The notes under the pieces are model-generated. The model saw only the letters and a program-made list of their open reading frames with translations, searched no databases and was not told the origin of the DNA. Both the position numbers and the translations under genes were made by a program. DNA of 64,000 bases from Epiperipatus broadwayi (Eukaryota > Onychophora > Udeonychophora > Euonychophora > Peripatidae). The stretch covers positions 5,500,269 through 5,564,268 of the forward strand of contig JAQFVV010012423.1 of assembly GCA_028023455.1 (NCBI GenBank). Reading direction: 5' to 3'. Shown here one piece after another: positions 50,401 to 61,430 of this stretch (positions are counted from its first letter, which is position 1; the number at the start of each line of letters is the position of its first letter).

Positions 50401-52235
50401 TTTTATTTTAAATAAAAAATATATTTAAAACAAAAAAATAAATAAATTTTCTTCAATTTTTAAAGTATTCTTGATCTTATGCAACCAAAATAAAAGAATA
50501 TGGCACTCATGTTAAAACATATTCTTAGACTGCTTGTTAAGGAATATTCTTAGACTATTTGTAAATATAAGCACTGCACTCATTTTTGTCTATTTTATAA
50601 TATCAAGAAAGTTGCAAAGACTGAAGGAAATGTTTTTACTGTTTAGTACAACCATGTAAAAAAAAAATCTTTCCTCAAAAAAGACTATTTTATATTTTTT
50701 TTCTCCATATAATTTTAAAAAAAAATGGAGATCAAAAATTAAAATTTGATAAATTTAATGTTATTCTTTTTAAAGCCATAGAAACTTTGTAAATGAATTT
50801 ATTCAATAAAGAAATATAAATTCTTTTGTTCATTTGAGTAAAATTTAAAAAAAAAAAATAGTTTAACCAAAAGAGTCAAAAATCTCCCCATAATTCTCAT
50901 AAACTTAAGGTGGTATCTTTTTAGGTTTATTATACTTCACTTAATGATACTATAATAACATTGAAAAAAAATTATGATTTTCGCAAAGTATTCTTTGCAA
51001 ATATGTAAGCAAATAAAACCATAATGTAAGTTGGCTTAGTTAAAAGATCAATATTACAGTATTTTTTCCTGCAAGATTAATTCCTAGTTATCATTTTGTT
51101 GAGAAAATTGTAACTTTGCTATGTAGAATAGAGAATAGTATTTTATTTTAATGATTTTTTTTTTCACTTTAATTAATTTATTTTTCTTTCTATAGTAATA
51201 GTGTTAGATGGCAGTATCATAAAAAGTATTAAGTTACATAAAATTAAAATTTTAATTTTTTGCTATTTTCTTTTTGTTAAAATTATTTATGCAAGTTTCA
51301 ATTAAATTAAAAATTGGGAAGTGAATAAAAATTGAATTACAAGACTTCATAGATAGATAGATGAACAAAAAACTGAGTAAATTAAATAAAAATGTATAAA
51401 AACATAGTCCTGAATATCTATACTCACTTCAAATTTTTAATAATTTACTGTAATAGTAACTTAATAATTTTTAATAAAACAAAGGTGTATACTGTTAATA
51501 TTTGTGTCTATTGTATATGCAATTAGTTGTAAATTGGATATCTTTCCAGAACTTGCTAATGAATAAAATCATCATGTTTATTATAAACACAAAATCGATC
51601 ATTCAAATTAATGATGTAAAATATTAATCCGTAGGTGTTTCACATATAAATCACATAATAAGCAGCAAATAAAGCATTTTGAATGAACATGTTTTCTGAT
51701 TAATAGAAATTGTAATAACACATATATTTAACCTACTTTCATAGCATATGCTGTTATACTAAGTTTCACTTGCTACAATATTATAATACTCACCATGCCC
51801 ATATTTTCAACATGAAATATAAATAAGGCATTAATAAAATAATAAATGTGATTTACATGCCTCAAATATAAATAATTAAATTAATTATATATATAAAATA
51901 AAGTTAAAAAAAATAAATAAAAACAGTAACAAACATCAAATATTCAAATTAACAGCATTAAAAATAAAAAGAAAAAAAAAGTTGTCTTTCAAGCAATATC
52001 ATCAAAATTCCAAATAAATAAAAAAAAGTAATTAAATTAAATAAACAATATCCAGCAAATTAAATTGCAACTGCAACTGACAGCAATGCAAATATAAACA
52101 AGACAATCAACACTAAAATAATCAAAATAAATAATAATAAAGAAAAGAAAAACACTAAATCACTAGAAAACAACTAAAAATTTAAAATAAACAAACATAG
52201 CAGAACCACATTTGACTGAGCATCAGATGGAATAC
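47411..52235. other. A+T-rich region without recognised gene
   Basis: Extremely A+T-rich with many A- and T-runs. No transposon family or exon recognised. Could be intronic if the 52236-52316 exon candidate is real. Confidence 0.45.
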
Positions 52236-52316
52236 CTTCCAAGTTGAAATTTATTCCCCATCTCTCTGCTTCACACTGCAACCATGACCTCTGAGCCGCC
52301 ATGGCTTGCTGGCCTG
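52236..52316 (-). other. Candidate host-gene exon (81 nt)
   Basis: On the minus strand a good acceptor (TATCTTTTGCAG, ending at 52317) is followed by 81 nt with balanced base composition, open in one frame, then a GTATTC donor starting at 52235. The encoded segment includes QQAMAAQRSWLQCEAERWG and N-F-N-L-E. Tryptophan, glutamine and alanine content is unlike translated A+T-rich noise. The exon would be symmetric (phase 1 on both sides). I do not recognise the protein. If real, this minus-strand gene would have very long introns here. An alternative is a captured exon or chance. Confidence 0.4.
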
Positions 52317-55300
52317 CTGCAAAAGATAACGATACCATGTCACTGAGCCAATACATAACCAATCTCTAACTATCACCTCAGGGAAACATCATTAAACAAT
52401 TTTCAACTTTACATGAAAATAGAAAACCAATAAAATAATCTATTTCAATTTATTATTAAGCAGTCATTATTTGGGCTTCGTCTTTTATTCACTCCCCAAA
52501 TAATAAAAAATATCTTAATTAGTATAAACTTGAAATAAATATTACATATTTATATCCATATATATATAGATTTAATGATAATGTACAAATGGAATGTACA
52601 AAAGAAAATAAAATGTGCTTGAAAAATAATAAACATAATACAAAACATAATATTACTTCATATCAAAACTTGAAAAAGAGAAAAATATAATGATATAAAT
52701 GACTTCATCATTTTGTGATAAAGCTTTAAAAACAAATTTCATTAAAGTTTGTTGTAGCTCTATACATAAGATACTAGATTCAATTATATTAGGAGGAGGG
52801 CAAGCAATGGCAATTGCCATCAATGAAATGCTATTATTAACTGTTCATAATAACTTTTTTTTTTTAGTGTACTGTACTTTGAAAAATTTTAATTGTATAA
52901 GTGAACCAAATAAAGTATTGCATAAAAAATATGTGCCAACATAAATTCAAACCTACTATAAGTGGCAAAATGAACTAAACTAAATATCTCAATTTTTATT
53001 TTCAATATTTCTTAAAAAAAACATGAGTCTAATAAAGTCTTAATCACAATATTATTCTTGAAAATAAATAAGATTAAACATGGGCAACTTTTTAAAATTT
53101 TCCATGGCCTATGTATTATGATCAAATATCAAAAAGCAAATAAAATGTAAAACGTGGAAGTGTTAAACAGTCATATTTTTATATTTTCAGTCAATAAAGA
53201 ATAAAAAAATGAATTAAAATTAGTATCATTTGCAGAAAGCAAGATCTTTAACATTTTGAGCTGTCAATTATTTGTATTTATTTTTTTTTGCCACATAATA
53301 AATATCTACATAAAACAAGAATTTTAGCCTGAAGATTTATTTTTAGAATCAATAAGAATATATAGAAAACTGTTTATATCATTCTATATACATGACATTA
53401 TAAATTCCATGCTTCAGACATGTGCCATATATAATATACAAGAATTTAGCTCACAACTTATTACTTAATATTGAATATCATAAAATCAACTTGATAATTG
53501 ATGGAACTATAAATGTTTTGATTTTTAATACAAAAATAATATTTAGTTCAGGCTTGTAAAGTTTAGAAACTAATTATTATTAATTTTTTTTAGAATTGTT
53601 TTAATTATGCCATTATTATTACTGACTCTTGATGATTCCATATATAAAGGTCATTTATTGTTTTTCTATTCTTCACGAAGTAATGAAATTCTTACAGTTA
53701 CATATAGTTCTCATCAATATCACACATAAAAAAGTTCTAGCTTTATTTTGCTTTCTTTATCAAGAATCAACAATTTTCTTTTTTCCAAAAGTAAAAATTA
53801 ACTCTCACAACATGTCCAAAATATAACAATTTCTTTCTCACTATTTGAGTTCTAATTAGCTATTTCCACAAATAGTTAAAAAGTATTTATCTTTTGTCTA
53901 AGATTTTTATGTAATATCCAATTTTCACATGAGTAAATTATCACTGAGAAAGCTAGTAACAACAGTTCTTACTTTTGTCTTTATTGAGATATCTCAAATT
54001 TATAAATTATTGGAGATAAATGATCAAAGCATATTTAATCACCACAATTCTACATTGTATTTTATTTAAAATAACCTTCTTTGGTGCAAACCACTTTAAG
54101 TGTATGTGTGTATATATATTAATAGTCATAATCTTTTTCTTTTTTATATAAAAAAACAAAACTAAATGGGTTATTTCGCCTATTATACTGTCACTGTGAG
54201 AATAAACTCTTTCATATTTTCTTCATTTTCAATTACTTAGAGTCTTTTAGAAGATTGGATTCTTTGAAGAAATGTGTTTATTGCTAAAAGATATCAATAA
54301 ATATGCCTTCCAGAAGTGTTTAAATAAGTAAACTCTAAATAATTTTGCTAGTTTAAGAAATAATGAACATTTATTCTTGGCTGATGTAGTTTTAATTTTT
54401 ATAATTCTTTAATAATTGGCATAATTAATAATGAAATAGTCTGAAAAGTTCAAGATTTCTGTACATATTTTTAATCAGCACAAGAAAAAGTATATACTTT
54501 CTTTATATAAATATCAGGCAGTGACACTGTGAAATTTTAAATATTTCTACAAATTACCTTTAAAATTATGATTGACTCAAGGAGAATAAATATCATGTTA
54601 CAAACATTAATTATTAGAATATAATAAGATAATGACTTTAAATATTTCATATTGCTGCAAAATGTTCTGTTGTCTACCAGAAAATTGAAACCCATTATCA
54701 TGTAATGGATGCATATATAAATAATTATTTTCTGCTAAATAATATAATTACCATCTTAAAATATATTTGTTTCACTTGGTTAGACTTTATAAAATTTCAT
54801 AAATCATGTGTGATCATAAATGATATAATAACATATGAATTCAGTTTTAAAGAAAAATATATCATTTTCCATCAGCTGCTATTACATACTTTTGTTCGAG
54901 TAAATTTCTTCATTATATTTCAATATAAGGTAGAATGTAAATTTCATTATAAATAAAATATTTTACTTATGCTAAAAGAAGACAGCCAACATTCAATGAC
55001 TTATAGTATTTTAACTTTCTGAGTAACAATTTTTGTACACATTCATACATAATTATATATCAATTTCAATAAAATTTCATTGCTAGAATTTTAAAAAAAT
55101 ATGGAAATCCTAGATGCAGTTCTAAATTTATTCATTTTAATGTTACTTGCTGCTTTATATACATTTATATTAAGTGCTCAATCAAAGTAGCTAACAAAGT
55201 CCATAAGTGAATTACTTTAAAATAAGAGAATTGTAAATAATCAGTAAGCAGTGTTAATCAAAAGCGTCCCCATCTGTTTTATAGAATAAGATGTTGGTAC

Positions 55301-56109
55301 ATTTTATTTAATTACTTGAGATAAATAAATTTAAACTGTCATGAGTCTCTTATGTTATCAATCATTTTCCTATCCTGACTTCAATATTTATGCAATTATA
55401 TTTTTATTCTTTAATTCTATGCATAGTACAACACGATTCCATGTAACAGATTGTCAAATTCCTGAACTTATGTTCTGCTTGAACTTTTTATAAACTCTGA
55501 GCAAAAAAAAAAAAAAAATATTTAAATATTATTTTTTATTGCACAAACAGCAATTCTTCATGCTAATCTTTTCTTTTTTGTTGTTTTTCTAAAGCTCTTA
55601 CAAATGGGAAAGTAATGATAAAGACAAGTTTAGTTGATGAAGAATCATTAGTTGTGATGTACTGTATAATCAAAAAGTTGTTTGGAGCTAAATGTAAGAC
55701 CAAGACTGCAATTAAGAAATTATTGTAGTTTAGAAAGATCACTCTAAGAATAGACAGATTGTCATGAAAATAAAAAAACTGAGATAAGATAGTCTAAAAT
55801 GGCTTGTCTCACACTATCAGACTAGATCCCAGTATCAGATGGATTCTTATTAAAATAAAGAAATTGTAATAAATAATAGTAATGATAGTAGAAATAAAGC
55901 AAAGATAAAAAAAAAAGTATTCCATTTTTCTCTAAATATAGGTATAAAGAATAGATAAATTTTGCTTGATATGAACTCAAGATCTAAAGAGGGGCCAATG
56001 ATTGTAAATGAGTTTTTGTCAAGATTTAATATTAATATATCTGAAATTATCAAACTTATTTTTCAGAGGAAGTTTAATTAAATAGTAAAATACCTATAAA
56101 TTTTTCAGG
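52317..56109. other. A+T-rich region without recognised gene
   Basis: No transposon or RNA gene recognised; small open frames at 52699-52944, 53629-53826 and 54705-54956 have no motifs. Confidence 0.45.
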
Positions 56110-57370
56110 GAGGCAGACTTTCAAATAAAAGAATCTTGTAAGGTGTTGAATTTGCTGAGAGACCAAATTTGATCATAATTGCAGCTTTCAAACTTACTGA
56201 TCCACTGCAAAATGATTCACTTTCTCTCATGGTCAGCATTTCTTCTCCCCATACCAGCAAACTTCCTCATCTCACATGTAGTTTCCATTTAAGTCATTTA
56301 CAATCTCTTGGGATGCAATTTAATATTTCAACTGTCCATCTATTATCATCTTCTACCAACATATATTGCCCATCTCCATTTCATTTTCTGAATTCTTTTG
56401 GTGATGTCACTAATACTTGTTTATTCTCTCATTTTAGTATTTTGTTTTTGTTTTCTTTATCTTACTCCTAATATATATCTCTACATATTTCATTGGATGG
56501 TCTAAAGTATCTGCATTGCTTTTTTGTTGTATCCAAGTCTCAGATACAAAAGACCTGATAAAATATGTGTTAAAACCTTGCTTTCCAATGACATACACAT
56601 ATTTCTTTTAATACTGAGTTATTTCTACCAAAAGCACTATGCCCAAATTATGTGTATGATTAATTTCATTCATTAAGATTGTCTGTATTAATAATCTGAC
56701 CAAGGTATTTGTAATTATTGTAATTCATGATTACCAATCTTTTCTGAAAATATCCATTAAACTATAACTTTCACCTTTTTAGCACTTATGTTTAGATCTA
56801 CTTTCTTATTTTTCTTACAAGTCTTGCAATGTTTGCTGAAATTATGAAGCATTGTTTTCAAAAACAACCAAAACATCTGCAAAATCTAGATGATTTAAAT
56901 AATCTCTATTTACTTTTACTCCTTAGCTTTCCATTTTAGTATTGGACAATGTCATACAACCTTTTTAATGTTATTTTTCTTAATATTGCATTTTGATAAA
57001 TATTCTTCAGAATATAACAATATTCCATGTCTGTATCTCAATGATACAATACTTTAATCACTATGGAAATATTTATAGAATTAAATGCCTTCTCACAGTC
57101 TACAAATTAAAGCATAATGACAATTTATATTTATTGATCCTTTCTATAACTTCTCTCAAAACATGGATATGATCCATTGTATTAAAATCAGTTTTAAATC
57201 TAATTTGTTCTTTTGATTGGTTAAAATGCAAGGTTTGCTGTAGTTAAGTTATAATTATCTTGGTAAAGATTTTGTATAAGACTGATAGAAGAGTGATAGA
57301 TTTGTAATTTATAATATCTACTTTACTACCTTTTATGAAAGTCAATATTACTTCTGCATTCTTCCAAACA
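56110..57370 (-). pseudogene. RTE-like non-LTR reverse transcriptase (broken)
   Basis: Down the minus strand: I-T-L-L-S-x-L-Y-K-I-F-T-K-I (near 57300), the 'ISLLSxxYKLFTK' motif; M-D-H-I-H-V-L-R near 57170; F-V-D-C-E-K-A-F-N-S-I (near 57095), catalytic motif A with 'D-x-E-K-A-F-D-S'; I-Y-Q-N-A near 57000; NRDYLNHLDFADVLVVF (near 56920-56870), motif C, where the second catalytic aspartate is V; Y-N-N-Y-K-Y-L-G-Q-I-I (near 56700), thumb; and E-I-L-N-C-I-P-R-D-C-K near 56320, matching 'V-L-x-W-I-P-R'. This is the RTE/BovB-like order. Stops and frameshifts are frequent, and a changed catalytic residue makes it inactive. No upstream endonuclease domain is visible. Confidence 0.8.
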
Positions 57371-58009
57371 TAGTTGCATAACATAAGCATTTATGTTAAC
57401 ATGCAAAAAATGACTATGAACACAAATCAGTTTTCCTTGAGCATGAGCAGGATTTGGGCCACATTTTTCACTCCATAAAGATTAACACTGCATGTACAGA
57501 ATGTGATGAACAAAAAGGGAAAGGTAAAAGAAGTGTGGTATATCTCTAACAATTCCCATGCAATCAACAACAACAAAAAAAAACAGCATGCAACTTTGTA
57601 AAAAATGGAATACTTAAATTACCAATTTACATAAATAATGCCTTGCTGCTTACTATTGCTATAATACTTGTTTCATCAACCAAAAGTGTGCTCAGCTAAA
57701 GCAAATTTTCTATAATTATTACAGAATAATATTTTCTTAAACCAATGTTCAAAATGCTAATATATATATATTATAATTAATCTAATAAAAGAAAAACTTT
57801 GTCGAATTTAAACATTTAGTATATAACTTTGTCAACAATTTTTAGCTCTTGTGAGTTTGCAAGTAAACTAAGATGGCAGCTCATATTTTTGATAAATCTA
57901 ATTTCAGGGACCCCCAAAAATATTTACAAAAAAATGCCTGCTAGGAAATGTCTTTAATAATTGCATTTTATTTTTGATTACTGATATTTTAAAAAGAAAA
58001 ATCACTGTG
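57371..58009. other. Spacer between retrotransposon relics
   Basis: No supported feature. It may hold decayed pol sequence of the gypsy relic to the right. Confidence 0.4.
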
Positions 58010-58560
58010 GAAAAATTAATTACCATTGGATTTTATTGTAATGACTATAGGCGTATCCCAATCTGAGACTTCTACTGGTATCAATACACCCTTTATTGAT
58101 CAATCCCTGAATTTTCTCCTAGACTTGTTTTCTGCGTCAATGGGATTTTTCGCAGTTTACACACAACCGGACGTGCATTTTCAAGTAACTTGATCCCTAC
58201 TGAGCATATTGATATTATAACCAATTCCTCACTGAATAAATGTGGATATTTATTTTGAAATTTCTTGTTCGAGGGAAATTATTTTAACAATACTAGCTTG
58301 GATTCCTATCACGCGGAATCATTTTCTTCTTATTATACAGCTAATTTTCTCTCTTATTATATACAGCGGTAATTTAATTATTTTCTTGTGGTATCTAATT
58401 GTCACTTTTACTCATCCCAGTAATTTCGGTGCATTTCTGCTCACATCTTGAGCAATAATGTGTTTTTTCTATTTTAATGCTAGCATCAGCAGCTACACAC
58501 CAATTTTTCTTGGATATTATAGATATCCCTAAGCTACTTTCTATCTCTTTTTAGAAGTAT
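58010..58560 (-). pseudogene. Ty3/gypsy pol relic: protease-RT linker and RT start
   Basis: Down the minus strand: I-K-L-P-L-Y-I-I near 58380 (protease-RT linker); N-K-Y-P-H-L-F-S-E-E-L near 58240, matching 'K-Y-P-x-V-F-x-x-G-L-G'; E-N-A-R-P-V-V-C-K-L-R-K-I-P near 58165, matching 'A-R-P-V-x-x-K-x-R-x-V-P'; and GVLIPVEVSDWDTPIV followed by I-K-S-N-G (near 58085-58025), the gypsy RT opening 'G-x-I-x-P-V-x-x-S-x-W-A-T-P-I-V'. The rest of RT is missing. Same strand and correct order relative to the gag relic at 60590-61430, with the Penelope copy between them. Some frameshifts. Enzymatic role lost. Confidence 0.75.
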
Positions 58561-58675
58561 ATTCTTCTTCTTCTTCTTTACTTTCTTTGCATTTCTTCAT
58601 ATATTCATATATATTGCTTCCAATAACTCCCCTCATATACACTTTAATGCAAAATTTTTTAATATAACTTCTTTA

Positions 58676-58721
58676 TTTTCCTGTTAGTTTCGACTGTCCT
58701 GCAGTCTTCATCAGAGCTACA
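58676..58721 (-). ncRNA. Hammerhead-like motif, left Penelope terminal repeat
   Basis: The minus strand has CTGATGA, a 5-bp stem II (GACTG/CAGTC, loop CAGGA, with one extra A at its base), and GAAAC. The following triplet is AAC instead of GTC and stem I is weak (two pairs). Core boxes are intact but the whole is unlikely to cleave. Confidence 0.5.
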
Positions 58722-59439
58722 GTATTGAATGATATAATCATATAACCATTACTTCATATACATATAAATATATATATATATCAAAAATACATACATATAT
58801 ATATATATCCTCAAAAATATACATATATATAGATACGTACACATATACAAAATCCATATACATATATATATATATTCATATACACATATATAACCAACAT
58901 ATAAAAATACATATATATACAAAACGATATATCAAATACACAATTTTTAATTTTTATACTTTTTTAAAAAACCCTATTTTATTTTTAAATTTTTAATAAA
59001 CTACACTTTATTACTTTTTTATTAATTTTACTTTATTTTCTACTTCTTATTCTTCATCTTTTCTTTTTATTTATCTTTTTACATTATTATGTAATATATT
59101 TTATCATCTTTTATTTTTATTTTTAAGTTAAAATGAATAGGGGAATTATTAAAAAGAATAAAAAAAAAATTATTAATAAAGAATAAGATTAGAAATAATA
59201 AAATTGCAAAAGTTAAATTTATGGGTATATTAAAATTGTGTATTTGATATATCTTTTTGTATATATATATATGTAATTTTATATGTTGGTTATATATGTG
59301 TATATGGATATATATATCTATATGGATTTTGTATATTGTATGTATGTATATATATATTTTTGAGGATATGTATGTATTTTTGATATATATATACATATAT
59401 GTATGTATTAATATTATAATTAAATAGTAAAAAGAGGTT

Positions 59440-60165
59440 ATACCCCATATAATTGAGTGCCAATGTCACATAAAATGGCAGGTTTGAAGTCTTTCTTATT
59501 TAGAAATAATAGTCTTTGCAAATATTCATCAGATAAAGATAAAAATGAATTGTTAAATGTTGGTTACAATTATAATCATATATATAATGTTATTAAAGAT
59601 TTTAATATGAGATATAAGAATAAATAATTTAATAATAATATTGATCCTCCTGCTAATAAAAAAATATGGATATCAATACCATATATTTCGAATGATCAAG
59701 TAAATTTTATAAGGAAGATTTATAAAGGTATATGTAAGATTGCATTTTACACACCTCCTACATTTAAACAAATTAATAAATAATTCTAAAGATAAAACTC
59801 CATTCATAAATAAAAATTGTATCATTTAAAAATGGATATGTAGGTGTGGTAGTGGATATATAGGTGAATCGAGATGTACGTTGGAAAAAAAAACTAAAGA
59901 GCACTTGCTGTTGTTAAAAAGAGTTCAGAAATTGAATCAAAATTGCAAAGTAGATAATAATGTTTCAGCATCCATTTTTCACGACCATAATAATTCATGT
60001 ATTTATGACTTTAACTTCAATTACAACAACATTAAAATATTGCAAATTGAAAAAAATAACAACAAAAGAAAAATAAAAGAAGCTATGCTAATATACAAAT
60101 ACAAACATGACTTAATTAACAGACAGGCAGCAAATGTTAAGATCACAGAATTGTGGGAAGATTAG
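59440..60165 (+). pseudogene. Penelope-like RT tail plus GIY-YIG endonuclease (broken)
   Basis: 59662-59780 in one frame gives I-S-I-P-Y-I-S and, later, F-Y-T-P-P-T-F-K-Q, matching the Penelope linker 'L-P-Y-x-x-G...F-K-P-P-x-T-L-x-x'. From about 59784 a single frame, with one stop near 59828, runs to 60165: C-R-C-G-S-G-Y-I-G-E-S-R-C-T-L-E-K-K-T-K-E-H. This is the Penelope GIY-YIG signature, with its C-x-C-G, Y-I-G, catalytic R and E-H. It is followed by S-x-x-x-D-H-N-N-S-C, K-I-L-Q-I-E-K-N, R-K-I-K-E-A-M-L-I and D-L-I-N-R-Q, which match the downstream zinc-finger-like and C-terminal motifs. The RT catalytic part is absent. The endonuclease nicks target DNA to prime copying. Confidence 0.83.
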
Positions 60166-60348
60166 CCTTTCAAAGTGTTAGTTGACAAAGACTACGAGGA
60201 TAGTTGAAAACGCTACTAAGTGGATAAAATTTTTAAAATATCTGATTACTGTATTTATAAATATTCAATTATATAATTACATATATGTATGTAGGTATAT
60301 TTTTATACATATATGAAGTAATGGTTATATGTTTATATCATTCAATAT

Positions 60349-60395
60349 TGTAACTCTAATGAAGACTGCAGGACAGTGGAAACTGTCATGAAAAC
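60349..60395 (+). ncRNA. Hammerhead-like motif, right Penelope terminal repeat
   Basis: CTAATGA (one core change from CTGATGA), stem II GACTG/CAGTG with loop CAGGA, GAAAC, a one-nucleotide stem III loop and cleavage triplet GTC. It retains the GTC that the left copy has lost, while the left copy retains the CTGATGA lost here. Sense orientation relative to the endonuclease gene. Confidence 0.5.
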
Positions 60396-60589
60396 AAAGA
60401 AATTATATTAAAAATTTTTGCATTAAAGTATTATTGGAAGCAATACATATGAATACTATCTATCTTCATTGTAATTTCTTTTTCGCAAATTTACAATTTA
60501 ATCACAAATTGCTGTGATCCCTCAATTTCCATGCTTTTTACAATGTGTGTATTAAAGGATTTACCTCCCTTATTTTTCACATCTGAGTT

Positions 60590-61430
60590 TTCTCTTGGTT
60601 CTCCCCATTCCCAAATTTTCTACATACGCATACTAAATGCCCCTTATTTCCATATTTAAAACATGTTTCCCGTTTTCACTTACAATCTTTTATTCTATGA
60701 CCTATTTTTCCACACATAGCTGAAGCAAGTAACTTTATTTCATTTTTCATATTCATATTTTCACGCATTAGTATCTTTCTTATCCATCTTAAAACCTTAA
60801 GTATTAATATTATCTTCATGTTTAGATTTAAAAGCATGAGCCTGTTTTAAAATTAGCTCATAAGCTATTCATTTCTTTATAGCAATTTCATGTTAGATCA
60901 GTCTCTTGTAACAATTGTTGTCTGAGGCTGTCGTCAGACATGCTTCAGAGTAATTGATCCATAAGTATTTCCTTGACAAACATCCCATATCCATAATCTT
61001 TTGCTAGCTCCTTTAGGGATGAATTGTACTCTTTTATTGTATCACCCTTAAATTATTTTCTATTTCTTAAATGTAAAGGAGTTATATGGTTGGATAGACA
61101 AGGGCTAAAATATTTAATTTTTTTATTAACTCTCATATGGTACTTTATTTATTACAGAAAGGCCATAAAACTTATTATCACAGTAACTTTTTTACCAGAA
61201 AAATGTAAGAGTGCTGTGACTTTCAGCTTATTGTCCTCCATTCCACTTAGTGTGAAAAAAAATTCAATTTGGGTTAAGTACAATAGCCATTCGGCAGCAT
61301 TCCCCAAATCAAACTCGGCGATAAAAGTTTGCCCAAATTATGACATTTTTTATATCTTTCAAAACCAATTGGAACTTTCAAACTACTAATTATCTCTCTA
61401 AGCTAAATTCGAACTAAATGACAGCATCAA
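60590..61430 (-). pseudogene. Ty3/gypsy gag relic with two zinc knuckles
   Basis: Down the minus strand: A-E-W-L-L-Y-L-T-Q-I-E-F-F-F (near 61300), matching the capsid 'W-x-x-Y-x-x-x-x-E-x-Y-F' opening; K-V-T-A-L-L-H-F-S-G; then K-E-L-A-K-D-Y-G-Y-G (near 61010) and S-M-S-D-D-S-L-R-Q-Q-L-L-Q-E-T-D-L-T (near 60910), matching 'G-L-x-D-x-x-L-R-x-x-L-L-x-E-x-D-L-T'. It ends with C-G-K-I-G-H-R-I-K-D-C (near 60700) and C-F-K-Y-G-N-K-G-H-L-V-C-V-C (near 60660), two CCHC nucleic-acid-binding knuckles each missing one cysteine. Several frame breaks. It is the structural protein of the same element as the pol relic at 58010-58560. Confidence 0.72.

Larger units (their letters stand above)
58601..60456 (+). 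mobile_element. Penelope-like element with inverted terminal repeats, inserted in a gypsy relic
   Basis: Outer inverted repeats 58601 to about 58760 and about 60295-60456 (for example TATTGCTTCCAATA with TATTGGAAGCAATA, TTTAATGCAAAATTTTT with AAAAATTTTTGCATTAAA, GTCCTGCAGTCTTCAT with ATGAAGACTGCAGGAC). A second, inner inverted pair of (AT)-rich sequence is at about 58770-58950 and 59236-59410. The plus strand codes for the C-terminal end of a Penelope reverse transcriptase and a GIY-YIG endonuclease (59440-60165). The right repeat follows the gene in sense orientation, and the left is an inverted copy. TCTTCAT occurs just outside both ends (58594-58600 and 60463-60469) and may be a remnant of a target duplication. 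Confidence 0.8.

Noticed and set aside
59079-59396. 105-codon isoleucine/tyrosine-rich minus-strand frame
   Set aside because: Translated (TA)n-rich repeat in the inner inverted pair of the Penelope copy.
61024-61389. Longest plus-strand frame of the window (121 codons)
   Set aside because: It is the antisense shadow of the gypsy gag relic, which carries recognisable gag motifs on the minus strand.
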